Notes: generated by a model not told the origin, from the letters alone. Shown: positions 7,487 to 15,451, counted from the first letter of the stretch. The stretch is DNA of 64,000 nt from Pedococcus sp. 5OH_020 (GCF_027812955.1 NZ_JAPYZV010000005.1:364676-428675), one strand, 5' to 3'. Numbers and translations are program-made.

Positions 7487-7789
7487 ATGGCTGTCCTGCC
7501 CACTGACCGCGGGTTCGTCGAGTTCCGGCAGTCCGCCCGTCGGCCTGGCGAGCTCGAGGTACGCGTCTACGCCGACCTGGTCGACGGTGTGCCCGGCGAG
7601 CTCTTCGCCGTCTACGACTCCCTGCCGCGCGCGGCGATCCGCATGCGCGGCAAGTCGGCTCACCGCGACGGACGTTCGCTGTCCGCCTCGGTCTGCTCGG
7701 TGTTCTGGAACGAGGCGGAACGAGTTCTGGAGGTCACGCCGGTGACGGCCACGAGAGCCGGCCAGGCGCTGCTCGGTGTCACCAAGTAG
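7487..7789 (+). CDS. Unidentified small soluble protein of the Mau-like operon
   Basis: A 100-residue protein with no membrane segment and no cysteine cluster (one Cys in LSASVCSVFWNE). Sequence features are an alternating beta-type pattern, FVEFRQSARRPGELEVRVYA, and a conserved-looking RMRGKSAHRDGRSL. No family is recognised. GGAGG precedes the ATG by a short spacer, and the gene starts 24 bp after the Cys-rich peptide, so it belongs to the operon. A cytoplasmic chaperone or regulator for the Tat substrate is possible, but nothing in the sequence proves it. Confidence 0.75.
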   Translation: MAVLPTDRGFVEFRQSARRPGELEVRVYADLVDGVPGELFAVYDSLPRAAIRMRGKSAHRDGRSLSASVCSVFWNEAERVLEVTPVTATRAGQALLGVTK

Positions 7790-7806
7790 CCCCCGGGGAC
7801 GTCGCC

Positions 7807-7866
7807 GTGGCTCTCTGGATCTTTGTGGCCGGCCTCGGCGGCGTTCTCCAGCTGCTCAGCCCCTGA
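7807..7866 (+). CDS. Possible 19-residue hydrophobic peptide
   Basis: Between two operon genes, a GTG-started frame encodes 19 residues, almost all hydrophobic (ALWIFVAGLGGVLQLL). It would make a single membrane-spanning peptide. No clear Shine-Dalgarno sequence is present, so translation is doubtful; it is listed because it occupies the only gap in an otherwise tight operon. Confidence 0.2.
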   Translation: MALWIFVAGLGGVLQLLSP

Positions 7867-7875
7867 GGCCGCGCC

Positions 7876-8460
7876 ATGGTCGGAGTCTCCGGTCCCCTGA
7901 ACACCTACGACCGTGGCGCCGCCACGCGTTTCCTTGCGGGGCTGGCCACGGGGGTGGCCGCGACGACCGTGGCGCTCGCCCTCATGGTGTCCCTGCTGGC
8001 CACCCTCTGGGCGAGAACGCCGACCGTCCCCCGGGTGGGCCTGGCCGTGTCGCTGCTCCTGCTCCTGGGCGCCCTCGACCTGTCGGACCGGACGCCTGAG
8101 CTGGCACGCCAGGTGCCGCAGCGGTTCGCCAGGGTCCTCGACCCCGGCGCGCGCGGCCTGTTCTGGGGTGCCGACCTGGCGACCCTCGTCTCCACCCGCA
8201 AGGCGTCCTCCCTGCTCTGGGTGGCGCTCGTTGTGGCACCGCTGGCCGGACGGCCCACGGTGGCCGTCGCGGGGATCGTCGCGGCGAACGCAGCGTTTGT
8301 GGTCGGCGTGACGCTGCAGACGAAAGTGCCTGCCGCGAGCGTGTTTCGGGGAAGGCTGGGAGCGGTCAACATCAGCGGCGACATCCGCGCCCTGCGACGT
8401 GCCACGGGCCTGCTCATCCTGCTCGGCGCCGGACTGCTGCTCGCGGGAGGGCTGCCGTGA
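7876..8460 (+). CDS. Integral membrane protein of the Mau-like operon
   Basis: A 194-residue membrane protein with about five hydrophobic segments (roughly 22-45, 52-66, 112-130, 133-150 and 176-192) and a hydrophilic loop (about 67-100) between the second and third. No known domain is recognised. There is no cysteine, so it is not itself a redox carrier. GAGG lies in front of the ATG. Its stop overlaps the GTG start of the next gene (GTGA). Position suggests it serves export or assembly of the small Cys-rich product, which is inference from context only. Confidence 0.75.
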   Translation: MVGVSGPLNTYDRGAATRFLAGLATGVAATTVALALMVSLLATLWARTPTVPRVGLAVSLLLLLGALDLSDRTPELARQVPQRFARVLDPGARGLFWGADLATLVSTRKASSLLWVALVVAPLAGRPTVAVAGIVAANAAFVVGVTLQTKVPAASVFRGRLGAVNISGDIRALRRATGLLILLGAGLLLAGGLP

Positions 8461-9089
8461 CTTTGCTCCGACTCGACCCACGCCTCGGTGACCACGTCGG
8501 CGGCGTCGTCGTGGTGACGCGGTTCGACTGCCCTCACGCGTGGATGCTGCTGTGGCTCCGCTGGTACCACCGACGTGTGGCTGCGTCCGTCGCCCGGGAG
8601 AGCGAGGGGTTCATACGCGCCCTGCTGACCACCGACCGACGAACCGGTACGGCGTACAGCGTCACCCTCTGGCGCAGCCCCACGTCGCTGTACGACATGG
8701 GCCGCGTGCCCGCACACATCGATGGGGTCCGGCGCGCCGCCCGGCTCGGCATCCGCGCGAATGCCGCCGTCTTCCCGTACGTCGACCACTGGTCGAACGT
8801 GATGTTCGGGTCGCACCTCGACGTGCCATCTCCCTTGGCCGCGCAGACGCGGTCGGCCACTGACGCCCGCCGTCCCGGCGGCGACGAGGACGCCGAACAG
8901 AGGACGGAGGGGGCGCACGGTGGCACGCCGGATGTCCACGCAGTGCGAGGAAGTGCCGGGGGTCGCTGGGATCCGCCGGAAGCGAGAGGAGAAGCACATG
9001 AGCAGAAAGAGGATTCGCCGGACCATCGGTGCCATGACGGTGGCCGGAGTGCTGTTACTGGCGTGGGCCCCGCCGGCGCTGGCGAGTGA
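8457..9089 (+). CDS. Spheroidene-monooxygenase-like / DUF3291-type protein
   Basis: A GTG-started frame of 210 codons. The first 120 residues look like the group annotated as monooxygenase or spheroidene monooxygenase-like, a ferredoxin-like dimeric alpha-beta barrel: GVVVVTRFDCPHAWM, then SVTLWRSPTSLYDMGRVPAH and VRRAARLGIRANAAVFPYV. After about residue 125 the sequence becomes low-complexity and hydrophilic and overlaps the next gene by 92 bp. Either the tail is disordered or a frameshift has removed the true end near 8840-8900. The substrate is unknown; in this operon it might modify or oxidise the exported peptide (inference). Confidence 0.6.
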   Translation: MTLLRLDPRLGDHVGGVVVVTRFDCPHAWMLLWLRWYHRRVAASVARESEGFIRALLTTDRRTGTAYSVTLWRSPTSLYDMGRVPAHIDGVRRAARLGIRANAAVFPYVDHWSNVMFGSHLDVPSPLAAQTRSATDARRPGGDEDAEQRTEGAHGGTPDVHAVRGSAGGRWDPPEARGEAHEQKEDSPDHRCHDGGRSAVTGVGPAGAGE

Positions 9090-9396
9090 CCAGAGCTGGA
9101 CGGCGATCAACAGCGCGGGCCAGACGGTGGCGACGGCGCACTTCGACGACGCGGCCAACCGGGTCTACATCACGGACACGCGGTCCGACGGCAGCAGGGG
9201 TGGTGTGGCGGCCCGAATCGACATCTGGCGGGTGGGCAACATCGGCGGAACCCACGTGAAGTGCTCGGTCGGCAGTCTCGGATCCACCAACTGCCCGCTG
9301 ATCTGGGTCGAGGACACCCACCTCAAGGGCCAGCTCTGCCAGTACCCGTCGTCGAGCGAGGAGTACTGCAGCCCGATCAAGGAGTTCTACAGCTGA
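8998..9396 (+). CDS. Secreted protein with four cysteines
   Basis: A 132-residue precursor with a classic Sec signal peptide: basic MSRKRIRR, hydrophobic core, and cleavage after PPALA near residue 30. The mature domain of about 100 residues is rich in Asp, Ser and Thr and has four Cys (KCSVG, TNCPL, QLCQY, EYCSP), compatible with two disulfides. No family is recognised. The ATG at 8998 follows GAGAGGAGAAG; the longer frame from 8920 has no signal peptide in the right place. It closes the operon and may be a second client of the MauD/MauE-like pair. Confidence 0.8.
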   Translation: MSRKRIRRTIGAMTVAGVLLLAWAPPALASDQSWTAINSAGQTVATAHFDDAANRVYITDTRSDGSRGGVAARIDIWRVGNIGGTHVKCSVGSLGSTNCPLIWVEDTHLKGQLCQYPSSSEEYCSPIKEFYS

Positions 9397-9518
9397 GCCG
9401 CGCGGGCCCCTGACACTGGGCCGCCGAGGGACCGTCGGCCGGAGGCGGAAGGAGCCAGACGCGACCGCCCGCCGAGAGCGCTAGTGTTCCGTCGACAAGC
9501 GCTCATTCGGAGGTGGTC

Positions 9519-9983
9519 ATGCCGTACGTCGTCGACTTCACGAACGTGTCCACGGTCGGGTTGCAGTCCTCACCGGTCGCGCAAGCGCTGGCAGGTCTCC
9601 GAGCGAACGAGGCTCGGTACTTCAAGAACAAGTACGACCACACCTTCACCGTCGAACCTGCCGGCGATGCGGCCGAAGTCGTCGACTGGGTGCATCGCAT
9701 CCTCAAGGAAGAGCGCGACATCGTGATCGGGGCAGCACCTCTGGAGGCGACGGCCTTCGAGGTCGACGGGATCCGGATGGCGTACGTCTTCTACGAGTCC
9801 GGCTTGTCGATCAACGTCATGTACACCCTCGCGGAGGGCGGAAAGCGGGCCGTCGGGTTCAAGCTCTCTGACGGGATGGAGATCCCGGACGAGCTCGCCA
9901 CGCGCTTCAAGTTCGCGAGGCAGAAGTCCAAGCTGGCCGGCACGATCCGAGGCTCCTTCTTTGTCATCAAGGGCGAGTACTGA
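9519..9983 (+). CDS. Hypothetical protein, phage/plasmid-style small soluble protein
   Basis: A 154-residue protein of mixed alpha/beta composition without signal peptide or membrane segment. Notable stretches are MPYVVDFTNVSTVGLQSSPV, then ARYFKNKYDHTFTVEPAG and a basic end ATRFKFARQKSKLAGTIRG. No family is recognised. The ATG at 9519 has GGAGG five bases upstream and is preferred over the GTG at 9513. The base composition is slightly richer in Lys/Phe/Tyr codons than its neighbours. It stands alone between the Mau-like operon and the sigma factor locus. Confidence 0.7.
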   Translation: MPYVVDFTNVSTVGLQSSPVAQALAGLRANEARYFKNKYDHTFTVEPAGDAAEVVDWVHRILKEERDIVIGAAPLEATAFEVDGIRMAYVFYESGLSINVMYTLAEGGKRAVGFKLSDGMEIPDELATRFKFARQKSKLAGTIRGSFFVIKGEY

Positions 9984-10123
9984 CGGCGGCGTACGCGGAT
10001 GCCGCGGCCGCCTTCGGGACGCTGGCGGAGAAGCTCTCGAGCCGGTTGTCGTATCGGCGGGAAGTCGTTCGTGGTGTGGGTGGAAGCGGTCACAGGGACC
10101 GCTCGGGTACTGAGGAGACTGAG

Positions 10124-10486
10124 ATGACGCACTACCTGCTGGCCGTGCACGGCCCCGCCGAGATGGACGAGTTCGGCAGCTACGGATCGAAGGAGGAGAT
10201 GGAGGAGGCGTTCGCCGCGACCGGTGCCTTCAACGACACGCTCCGTGCTGACGGCTACTGGGTCTTCGCCGGTGGACTCCAGCCGGTCTCGACGGCGACC
10301 GTCGTGGACGGCCAGGGCGACACGCCCGTGTTGACGGACGGCCCCTACCTCGAGACCAAGGAGGCTCTCGGGGGCTTCTGGGTCATCGACGCGCCGGACC
10401 TCGATGTGGCGCTGAGGCTCGCGGCCGAGGGGTCCAAGGCGTGCCGCGGCAAGGTCGAGGTCCGTCCGTTCGACGGCATCGCCTGA
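10124..10486 (+). CDS. YciI/DGPF-domain protein linked to an ECF42-type sigma factor
   Basis: A 120-residue protein of the YCII-related (DGPF) family. It begins THYLLAVHGPAEMDEFGSYG and carries LTDGPYLETKEALGGFWVID, where DGPY stands for the usual DGPF motif. In many actinobacteria one or more DGPF genes are co-transcribed with an ECF42 sigma factor gene and form its target. Here it lies 22 bp upstream of the sigma gene. GAGGAG precedes the ATG; the open frame upstream to 10046 has no site of its own. Confidence 0.9.
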   Translation: MTHYLLAVHGPAEMDEFGSYGSKEEMEEAFAATGAFNDTLRADGYWVFAGGLQPVSTATVVDGQGDTPVLTDGPYLETKEALGGFWVIDAPDLDVALRLAAEGSKACRGKVEVRPFDGIA

Positions 10487-10508
10487 GCCGACGCACTGCG
10501 ACTCGTCC

Positions 10509-11720
10509 ATGCAGAGCGGGACGGCGGCCGTCGAGCGGGTCTTCCGCGAGGAGTACGGCCGCCTCATCGCCTCGCTCGTCCGCCGCTTCGGTGACATCGA
10601 CCTTGCCGAGGAGGCGGCGAGCGAGGCCCTCGTCGTCGCACTGGAGAAGTGGCCGGACTCCGGCGTACCTCCCAACCCGGGCGGCTGGCTCACCACCACC
10701 GCGGGGAATCGCGCTATCGACCGGATTCGCCGCGAGAAGCAGCGCGACGCCAAGTACAAGGCGGCCCTCATGGACTACGACGACACGGCGCATGCGCCGG
10801 AAGGACCGATCGAGGACGACCGGTTGCGACTGCTCTTCACCTGTTGTCACCCCGCGCTCGCCGCCGAGGCGCGCATCGCGCTGACGCTACGCCTCCTCGG
10901 CGGGCTGACCGTGGCCGAGGTCGCACGGGCGTTCCTCGTGCCCGAGACCACCATGGCGCAGCGCATCACGCGCGCGAAGAAGAAGATCGCGGTGGCCAAG
11001 GTGCCGTACCGGGTTCCCGAAGCCGTCGACCTGCCCGAGCGGCTCAGCGGCGTTCTGACGGTGCTGTTCCTCATCTTCAACGAGGGCTACCTCGCCACCG
11101 GCGACGGTGACCCCGTCCGCGATGAGCTCACGGGCGAGGCCATCCGGCTCGCCCGGATCCTGCGCCAGCTGCTGCCCGAAGAGCAGGAGGTGGCCGGGCT
11201 GCTCGCGCTCCTGCTGCTCACCGAGGCCCGGCGTCAGGCGCGCCTCCGGAACGGAACGCTGGTCGCGCTCGACGAACAGGACCGCACCGGCTGGGATCAC
11301 ACGCTGATCGCCGAGGGCCACCTCCTCGTCCGCGAGTGCCTCGCAGTCAACCGGCCCGGCCGCTACCAGATCCTCGCCGCGATCAACGCCGTTCACACTG
11401 ACGCTCGGAGCGCCGCGGACACCGACTGGTCGCAGGTTGTCACTCTGTACGACCAGCTCACCCGGCTCGACCCCTCTCCGATCGTCGCGCTCAACCGGGC
11501 GATCGCCGTTGCAGAGCTCGACGGGCCTTGCGTTGCACTGGCGCTGGTGGAGGAGCTGCCACTCACCGGCTACCACGCCTGGCACGCTGCACGCGCCGAG
11601 CTGCTGCGCAGGCTGGGCCGGAGCGCCGAGTCCAAGGCTGCGTACGACGCAGCGATCGCCACCACCCAGAACTCCGCCGAGCGCGCTTACCTCAGCCGGA
11701 AACGCGGCGAGCTGGTCTGA
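10509..11720 (+). CDS. ECF42-type RNA polymerase sigma factor with C-terminal extension
   Basis: A 403-residue sigma factor. Residues about 8-75 form sigma region 2 (VFREEYGRLIASLVRRFGDI, then PNPGGWLTTTAGNRAIDRIR), and about 115-165 region 4 (LTLRLLGGLTVAEVARAFLV). A long C-terminal extension (about 175-403) contains a DUF6596-like helical block (PERLSGVLTVLFLIFNEGYL) and tetratricopeptide-like helices, ending in AYLSRKRGEL. This architecture, with the adjacent DGPF protein, defines ECF42, where the extension controls activity in place of an anti-sigma factor. The gene end overlaps the end of the convergent zinc-finger gene by 34 bp. Confidence 0.92.
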   Translation: MQSGTAAVERVFREEYGRLIASLVRRFGDIDLAEEAASEALVVALEKWPDSGVPPNPGGWLTTTAGNRAIDRIRREKQRDAKYKAALMDYDDTAHAPEGPIEDDRLRLLFTCCHPALAAEARIALTLRLLGGLTVAEVARAFLVPETTMAQRITRAKKKIAVAKVPYRVPEAVDLPERLSGVLTVLFLIFNEGYLATGDGDPVRDELTGEAIRLARILRQLLPEEQEVAGLLALLLLTEARRQARLRNGTLVALDEQDRTGWDHTLIAEGHLLVRECLAVNRPGRYQILAAINAVHTDARSAADTDWSQVVTLYDQLTRLDPSPIVALNRAIAVAELDGPCVALALVEELPLTGYHAWHAARAELLRRLGRSAESKAAYDAAIATTQNSAERAYLSRKRGELV

Positions 11721-12070
11721 GCAGAGGCGCACCCTATGCAGGTGCGTGCGGCGGGTCTAGCCTCGAGCCGGGGTTCCAGGATCGGCTCTCCACACCCTTC
11801 GCAGATCCCATAGGTGCCCGATGCCAGCCGCTCGATCGCCGCCTCCACCTCTGCCAGGTGGCGGCGGACCTGCTGGACCAGCGAGGCGACCTGCGCCCGC
11901 TCGAACGCGATGGTGGCACCCTCCGGATCATGCTCGTCATCCCCGTTCGCATCACGGGAGGCCTCGACGACATCGTCGAAGTCACCGGTCAGATGGGCGA
12001 GGCGCCCGAGCGCCTCTTGTCGCTCCGCCTGGAGCAGCTCCCTGGCCCTGTCGCTCCTCAATGCTGACAC
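11687..12070 (-). CDS. DksA/TraR-type C4 zinc-finger protein
   Basis: A 127-residue protein with a long helical N-terminal part (residues 5-85, Glu/Arg/Ala-rich, coiled-coil-like) and a C4 zinc finger of Cys90, Cys93, Cys111 and Cys114 in YGICEGCGEPI...RTCIGC. This is the DksA/TraR layout; DksA binds the RNA polymerase secondary channel. The acidic coiled-coil tip of DksA is represented here by DANGDDEHDPE near 40-50, not at the exact tip position, so polymerase binding is not certain. The GTG start is 16 bp downstream of the helicase stop, suggesting co-transcription. The end overlaps the sigma gene tail to tail. Confidence 0.85.
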   Translation of the reverse strand: MSALRSDRARELLQAERQEALGRLAHLTGDFDDVVEASRDANGDDEHDPEGATIAFERAQVASLVQQVRRHLAEVEAAIERLASGTYGICEGCGEPILEPRLEARPAARTCIGCASAQTSSPRFRLR

Positions 12071-12086
12071 CTGCAGCGCCCCGGCA

Positions 12087-14342
12087 TCAGGCTCCCCCGA
12101 CGGGTGCCTCCGCAGCCAAGGCCTCGGTCAGCATCGAGACGAGAGCTTCCAGCTGCACGTCGGCCGAGGAGCCAACCTCCTCGTCGGAGCCGTCCAGCGC
12201 CCGCGCCGCGAGGCCGGCCTTGTCGTCAATGAGCTGAGCGATCCTCGAGTCGATGGTCTGCGCGGCGATGATCCGCCATGCCGTGACCGGTTCCGTCTGG
12301 CCGATCCGGTGCACCCTGTCGATGGCCTGCGTCTGTTCCGCGGAGGTCCAGGACAGCTCGGCGAGCACCACGTTCGAGGCGACCTGGAGGTTGAGCCCCA
12401 CGCCGGCCGCCGTGAGCGAGCACACCACGACAGCGACGTCCGGGTCGGTGAGGAACGCCTCGATGCTCGCCTTACGCACCTTCGGGCTCTGGTCGCCGCG
12501 GATCGAGGAGTACCGGACCCCCCGCTTGGCGAAGGTCTGCTCGGCCGCGTCCATGACGTCGATGTGCTTGGCGAAGAACACCACCTTGCCGACGTTGCGA
12601 GCCAGCTGGGCGGCATAGTCGGCGGCAAGCCCTGCCTTGGCCTGACCGATCCTGCGCATGACCGTGAACACGTTGTCGCCGGTCTTTGCCAAGCCCGCGT
12701 CCTCGCGCTCCCACACAGCCACCCGGCGGACGAGCTCGTGGTCGATGCCCTCCACCATCCTGCCCACCCTGCGGTTGGCCAGCGCGGCCTCATATCGGGC
12801 GACCAGACGGCGGGCCAGCTCCTTCTCTGCCGCGCGGATCGAACGACCGGCCTCGTCGTCGAGCTCCACGGGGAGGTCCGCGACGCGGCGGGCCGGGATG
12901 TCGGAGGCGACGTCGACCTTGCGCCGTCGGACGATGCCGAGGTCGATGACACTGCTGCGCGCTGCCGCGTAGAACCCTTGGTCGGCGGGCGTCAGCCCGG
13001 TCTCCTCGAGGGCCGCCATGAGAGTCGGTCGGGGCTTCGTATCGTCGATCCAGCCGAGGAACTGCCAGATGGCCCTGAAGTCCTCGATGTCGTTGATGAG
13101 CGGCGTGCCGGTCAGTGCCATGAGCAGGGGGTTGACGCGTCGGGCCCGGATGCGTTCCGACAGCTCGAGGACGTGCCTCGAGCGCTGGGAGGACTTGTTC
13201 TTGATGAAATGCGCCTCGTCGACGACCATGCCGCGGAAGCCGTGGTTGCCCAGCCAGCCGACGTGGCGGTCGAGGATCTCGTAGTTCACGATGACGATGT
13301 CGGCGAAGCCGTCGATCGTCTCGCCGTCACCGTGGATGACCGTCGGGGTGCGGCGAGGCGTCCAGAGCTCGGCCTCGCGGGCCCAGTTGGCCTTGACGAC
13401 GTTGGGCACGGCCACCAGGAGGGGGAAGGCGTCGGCAGCCTCGGCGGCGAGCAGCGCCTGAGCCGTCTTTCCCAGCCCCGGCTCGTCCGCGAGCAGGAAC
13501 GTCCGGTGACCGGCCGCTGCCGCCGCCACGACCTGCGCCTGGTGGTGCATGAGCTCCAGTCCCCGGATGCCATGGGGCAGCTCAGTTGGTTCGGGCAGGG
13601 GCATGCAGGTGGCGTCGCCGCCATACTCGAACGCACGGAACAAAGGGGTCAGGAGCTCCCAGCCACCGAGCCGGTTGGTGGTCGGACGACGTGCAGGCAC
13701 GGCCGAGAAGTCCGGCGCGAGGAAGGGGTTCGCCAGCTGGTGCGCGATGACGGTCTGCGGCACCACCCGACGCGCTGACGACCCTGGCTCGGCCAACGCC
13801 TCTGGATGGCGCTCGGGCTCCGGCTCGGGCTCGCGCCCGGCCGCCCGCAGCATGTCGTTCTTGAGGCTCACGGCCGCTGACGACACCACAGCGTCATCGG
13901 CGAGCAACGCGAGCAGAGACGTGTCACGGGCTGCCGTCTTGGCGAGGATCGTGGCGATGCCGTCGAGCCGCGTCAGGACGCCGACCCGCTCGGGCTCTGG
14001 GATCGACGTGTCCCCCTTGACCCGGGCGCGTTCCTCGCGCACGAGGAGGGCGACCACCTGGTACGTCGTGCGCCCGCTCGATCGCACAGCGCCTCGCTGC
14101 GCGGCGGCCTCGACCTGTCGGACGGCCTTGGCGAGGACCGGGATGATGCCTTCGTTGTCCTGGGCGCGCAGCGGACGCCGGTCGCCCGTCGTCGTGCGCG
14201 GCGTGCTGCGCGGGCCGCCGGAGCGGCGCGGAGCTCGAGATGCCAAGCGGTTCCTTCTCCTGAGTCGGACCCGGCGTGGAGCCGAGTCGGTGCGGGTGCG
14301 TCGAGCCTTGGCGACGCGGCGACCGCGCCGGCAGCGCGGCAT
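12087..14342 (-). CDS. SNF2-family DEAD/DEAH-box helicase
   Basis: A protein of up to 751 residues. The helicase core has Walker A in LLADEPGLGKTAQALLAAEA near 290, the DEAH box in MVVDEAHFIKNKSSQRSRHV near 385, motif III MALTGTPLIND near 420, and the C-terminal helicase motifs V and VI in SLTAAGVGLNLQVAS and QAIDRVHRIGQTEPV near 690. SNF2 proteins are ATP-driven DNA translocases acting in repair or chromatin-like remodelling. The first 55 or so residues are extremely Arg-rich, and the conserved part starts at RPLRAQDNEGIIPVLAKAVR, so the true start may lie downstream of the ATG at 14342. It is followed by the zinc-finger gene on the same strand. Confidence 0.9.
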   Translation of the reverse strand: MPRCRRGRRVAKARRTRTDSAPRRVRLRRRNRLASRAPRRSGGPRSTPRTTTGDRRPLRAQDNEGIIPVLAKAVRQVEAAAQRGAVRSSGRTTYQVVALLVREERARVKGDTSIPEPERVGVLTRLDGIATILAKTAARDTSLLALLADDAVVSSAAVSLKNDMLRAAGREPEPEPERHPEALAEPGSSARRVVPQTVIAHQLANPFLAPDFSAVPARRPTTNRLGGWELLTPLFRAFEYGGDATCMPLPEPTELPHGIRGLELMHHQAQVVAAAAAGHRTFLLADEPGLGKTAQALLAAEAADAFPLLVAVPNVVKANWAREAELWTPRRTPTVIHGDGETIDGFADIVIVNYEILDRHVGWLGNHGFRGMVVDEAHFIKNKSSQRSRHVLELSERIRARRVNPLLMALTGTPLINDIEDFRAIWQFLGWIDDTKPRPTLMAALEETGLTPADQGFYAAARSSVIDLGIVRRRKVDVASDIPARRVADLPVELDDEAGRSIRAAEKELARRLVARYEAALANRRVGRMVEGIDHELVRRVAVWEREDAGLAKTGDNVFTVMRRIGQAKAGLAADYAAQLARNVGKVVFFAKHIDVMDAAEQTFAKRGVRYSSIRGDQSPKVRKASIEAFLTDPDVAVVVCSLTAAGVGLNLQVASNVVLAELSWTSAEQTQAIDRVHRIGQTEPVTAWRIIAAQTIDSRIAQLIDDKAGLAARALDGSDEEVGSSADVQLEALVSMLTEALAAEAPVGGA

Positions 14343-14558
14343 ACCGGAGCGATGCGACCGCGTGCCAGGGGCTGAGCCCGGCCCCGTGTCGCTGAAGCGT
14401 CGGCACCGTATGGCGCGACGCAGGACAAGCGTACGTGGTCCACGAGCAGAACGCGGTACCGCGTGGGTGGTTGTCGCCCGGCCGACGACCTCGGCGACGA
14501 CGGCCTGCCATCGAGGTGGGGTCGAGCGGCGACTTCAGGCGACCGCTCCCCCACCGGG

Positions 14559-14759
14559 CTATGCCGCCGACTCGACCGTCAGCTCAGTGATGTACGCCCA
14601 GCATGCTGCGCCGGTCAGGAGCGAGCGCACCCGATAGATCCGGCTCTGGTCTTGGTGAAGGCACCGGTCATGCGAGTCCTCGACGAGCTCGACGGGACCG
14701 GCGCAGGCGCTCACCTGGCCGCACACCGGCGTGCCTGGGGTGAACCTGAGAGACTGCAT
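14559..14759 (-). CDS. Possible small Cys-containing hypothetical protein
   Basis: A 66-residue frame reading MQSLRFTPGTPVCGQVSACA and later YRVRSLLTGAACWAYITELT. The composition is plausible and GGAGGT lies right before the ATG, though with almost no spacer, which is unfavourable. A perfect dyad (CGGTCCC-GA-GGGACCG) sits about 11 bp upstream. No family is recognised. Confidence 0.35.
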   Translation of the reverse strand: MQSLRFTPGTPVCGQVSACAGPVELVEDSHDRCLHQDQSRIYRVRSLLTGAACWAYITELTVESAA

Positions 14760-14770
14760 ACCTCCAGTTT

Positions 14771-14786
14771 CGGTCCCGAGGGACCG
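14771..14786. promoter_or_regulatory. Perfect 16-bp dyad in front of the small minus-strand frame
   Basis: CGGTCCC and GGGACCG flank a GA centre with no mismatch. It could be an operator; the GGGACC half-sites recall DosR/DevR-type boxes of actinobacteria, but the spacing is not the canonical one. It could also act as a short RNA hairpin. Confidence 0.35.
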
Positions 14787-14985
14787 CTCGCCAATGGCTA
14801 CTCCGGATCCTCTGGCGAGGCCCGCGGGCTAGCCCGTTTGGGCCCACCCGTCACGAGCTGGTCCGCCTCGACACCGTCTCGCAAGCCCGTGTCCCGACTC
14901 CATAACCTCCCGCGGTGTGCCGTCGTTGAACGTGGTAGGCGCCCGGAAGAGCCGCAGGGCTCTACGCAGGAAGGAGGGACCGGCC

Positions 14986-15174
14986 ATGTGGCAGAGACTG
15001 CTCGACCGGCTGGTGCCGCTGTCCGAAGACCTGCCGTCGCGCCTTGACCGCCTCGACGGCGTCGGAGCGGACCGTGCTCCCGTCGCGGGGAGCCGCATCC
15101 ACTCGTCCTTCGGCAGCGGGTCGCGCCATGGGACCTCCGGCTCGGCCGACACGACGCGGCCCAGGGGCGCTTAG
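14986..15174 (+). CDS. Possible 62-residue hypothetical protein with strong ribosome-binding site
   Basis: The ATG at 14986 is preceded by GGAAGGAGGGA at good spacing, the strongest Shine-Dalgarno sequence in this otherwise empty kilobase. The product begins MWQRLLDRLVPLSEDLPSRL, an amphipathic helix, and then becomes Arg/Ser/Gly-rich. No family is recognised. A frame on the opposite strand over the same bases looks equally protein-like at its start, so coding status is uncertain. Confidence 0.4.
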   Translation: MWQRLLDRLVPLSEDLPSRLDRLDGVGADRAPVAGSRIHSSFGSGSRHGTSGSADTTRPRGA

Positions 15175-15451
15175 ACCTGCGCCGAGGTCGCGGACGCTGC
15201 TGCAGGGTTTGCGCCCCCAGCACAACCGGGTACCTACGCTTCGGGCCGTTTCCTACGGTCCAGCAGCGCGGCCCAAGGAGCCGGTACACCAGGACAGCAC
15301 CCCGACCGGCAGCGCGCTGACGGGGTGCTGTCTTGACCTCCCCCCCGCGACCTCCCGAGTGTCCGCACTTGCATCTACGCCTTCTACCGCGTCCTGCACC
15401 AACTGACACCCGGCACGCACCAGCTCATCCTGCGGTCGTCAACGCGCCCTG

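Larger units (their letters stand above)
14343..15451. other. Long region without a confident gene
   Basis: About 1.1 kb between the helicase and the SulP relic. Open frames exist on both strands, but most have the composition of shadows. It holds two weak small-gene candidates (14559-14759 minus, 14986-15174 plus) and a perfect 16-bp dyad at 14771-14786. Some of it may be decayed coding sequence belonging to the SulP relic. Confidence 0.5.

Noticed and set aside
11814..13778. 654-residue plus-strand frame opposite the helicase
   Set aside because: It is the antisense shadow of the SNF2 helicase; composition is Arg/Asp/Val-rich without domains, while the minus strand has all helicase motifs.
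14829..15152. Minus-strand frame of 107 residues opposite the small plus-strand candidate
   Set aside because: Begins plausibly, but later is Ser/Arg-rich with no ribosome-binding site; the plus-strand frame has the better start signal. Neither is certain.
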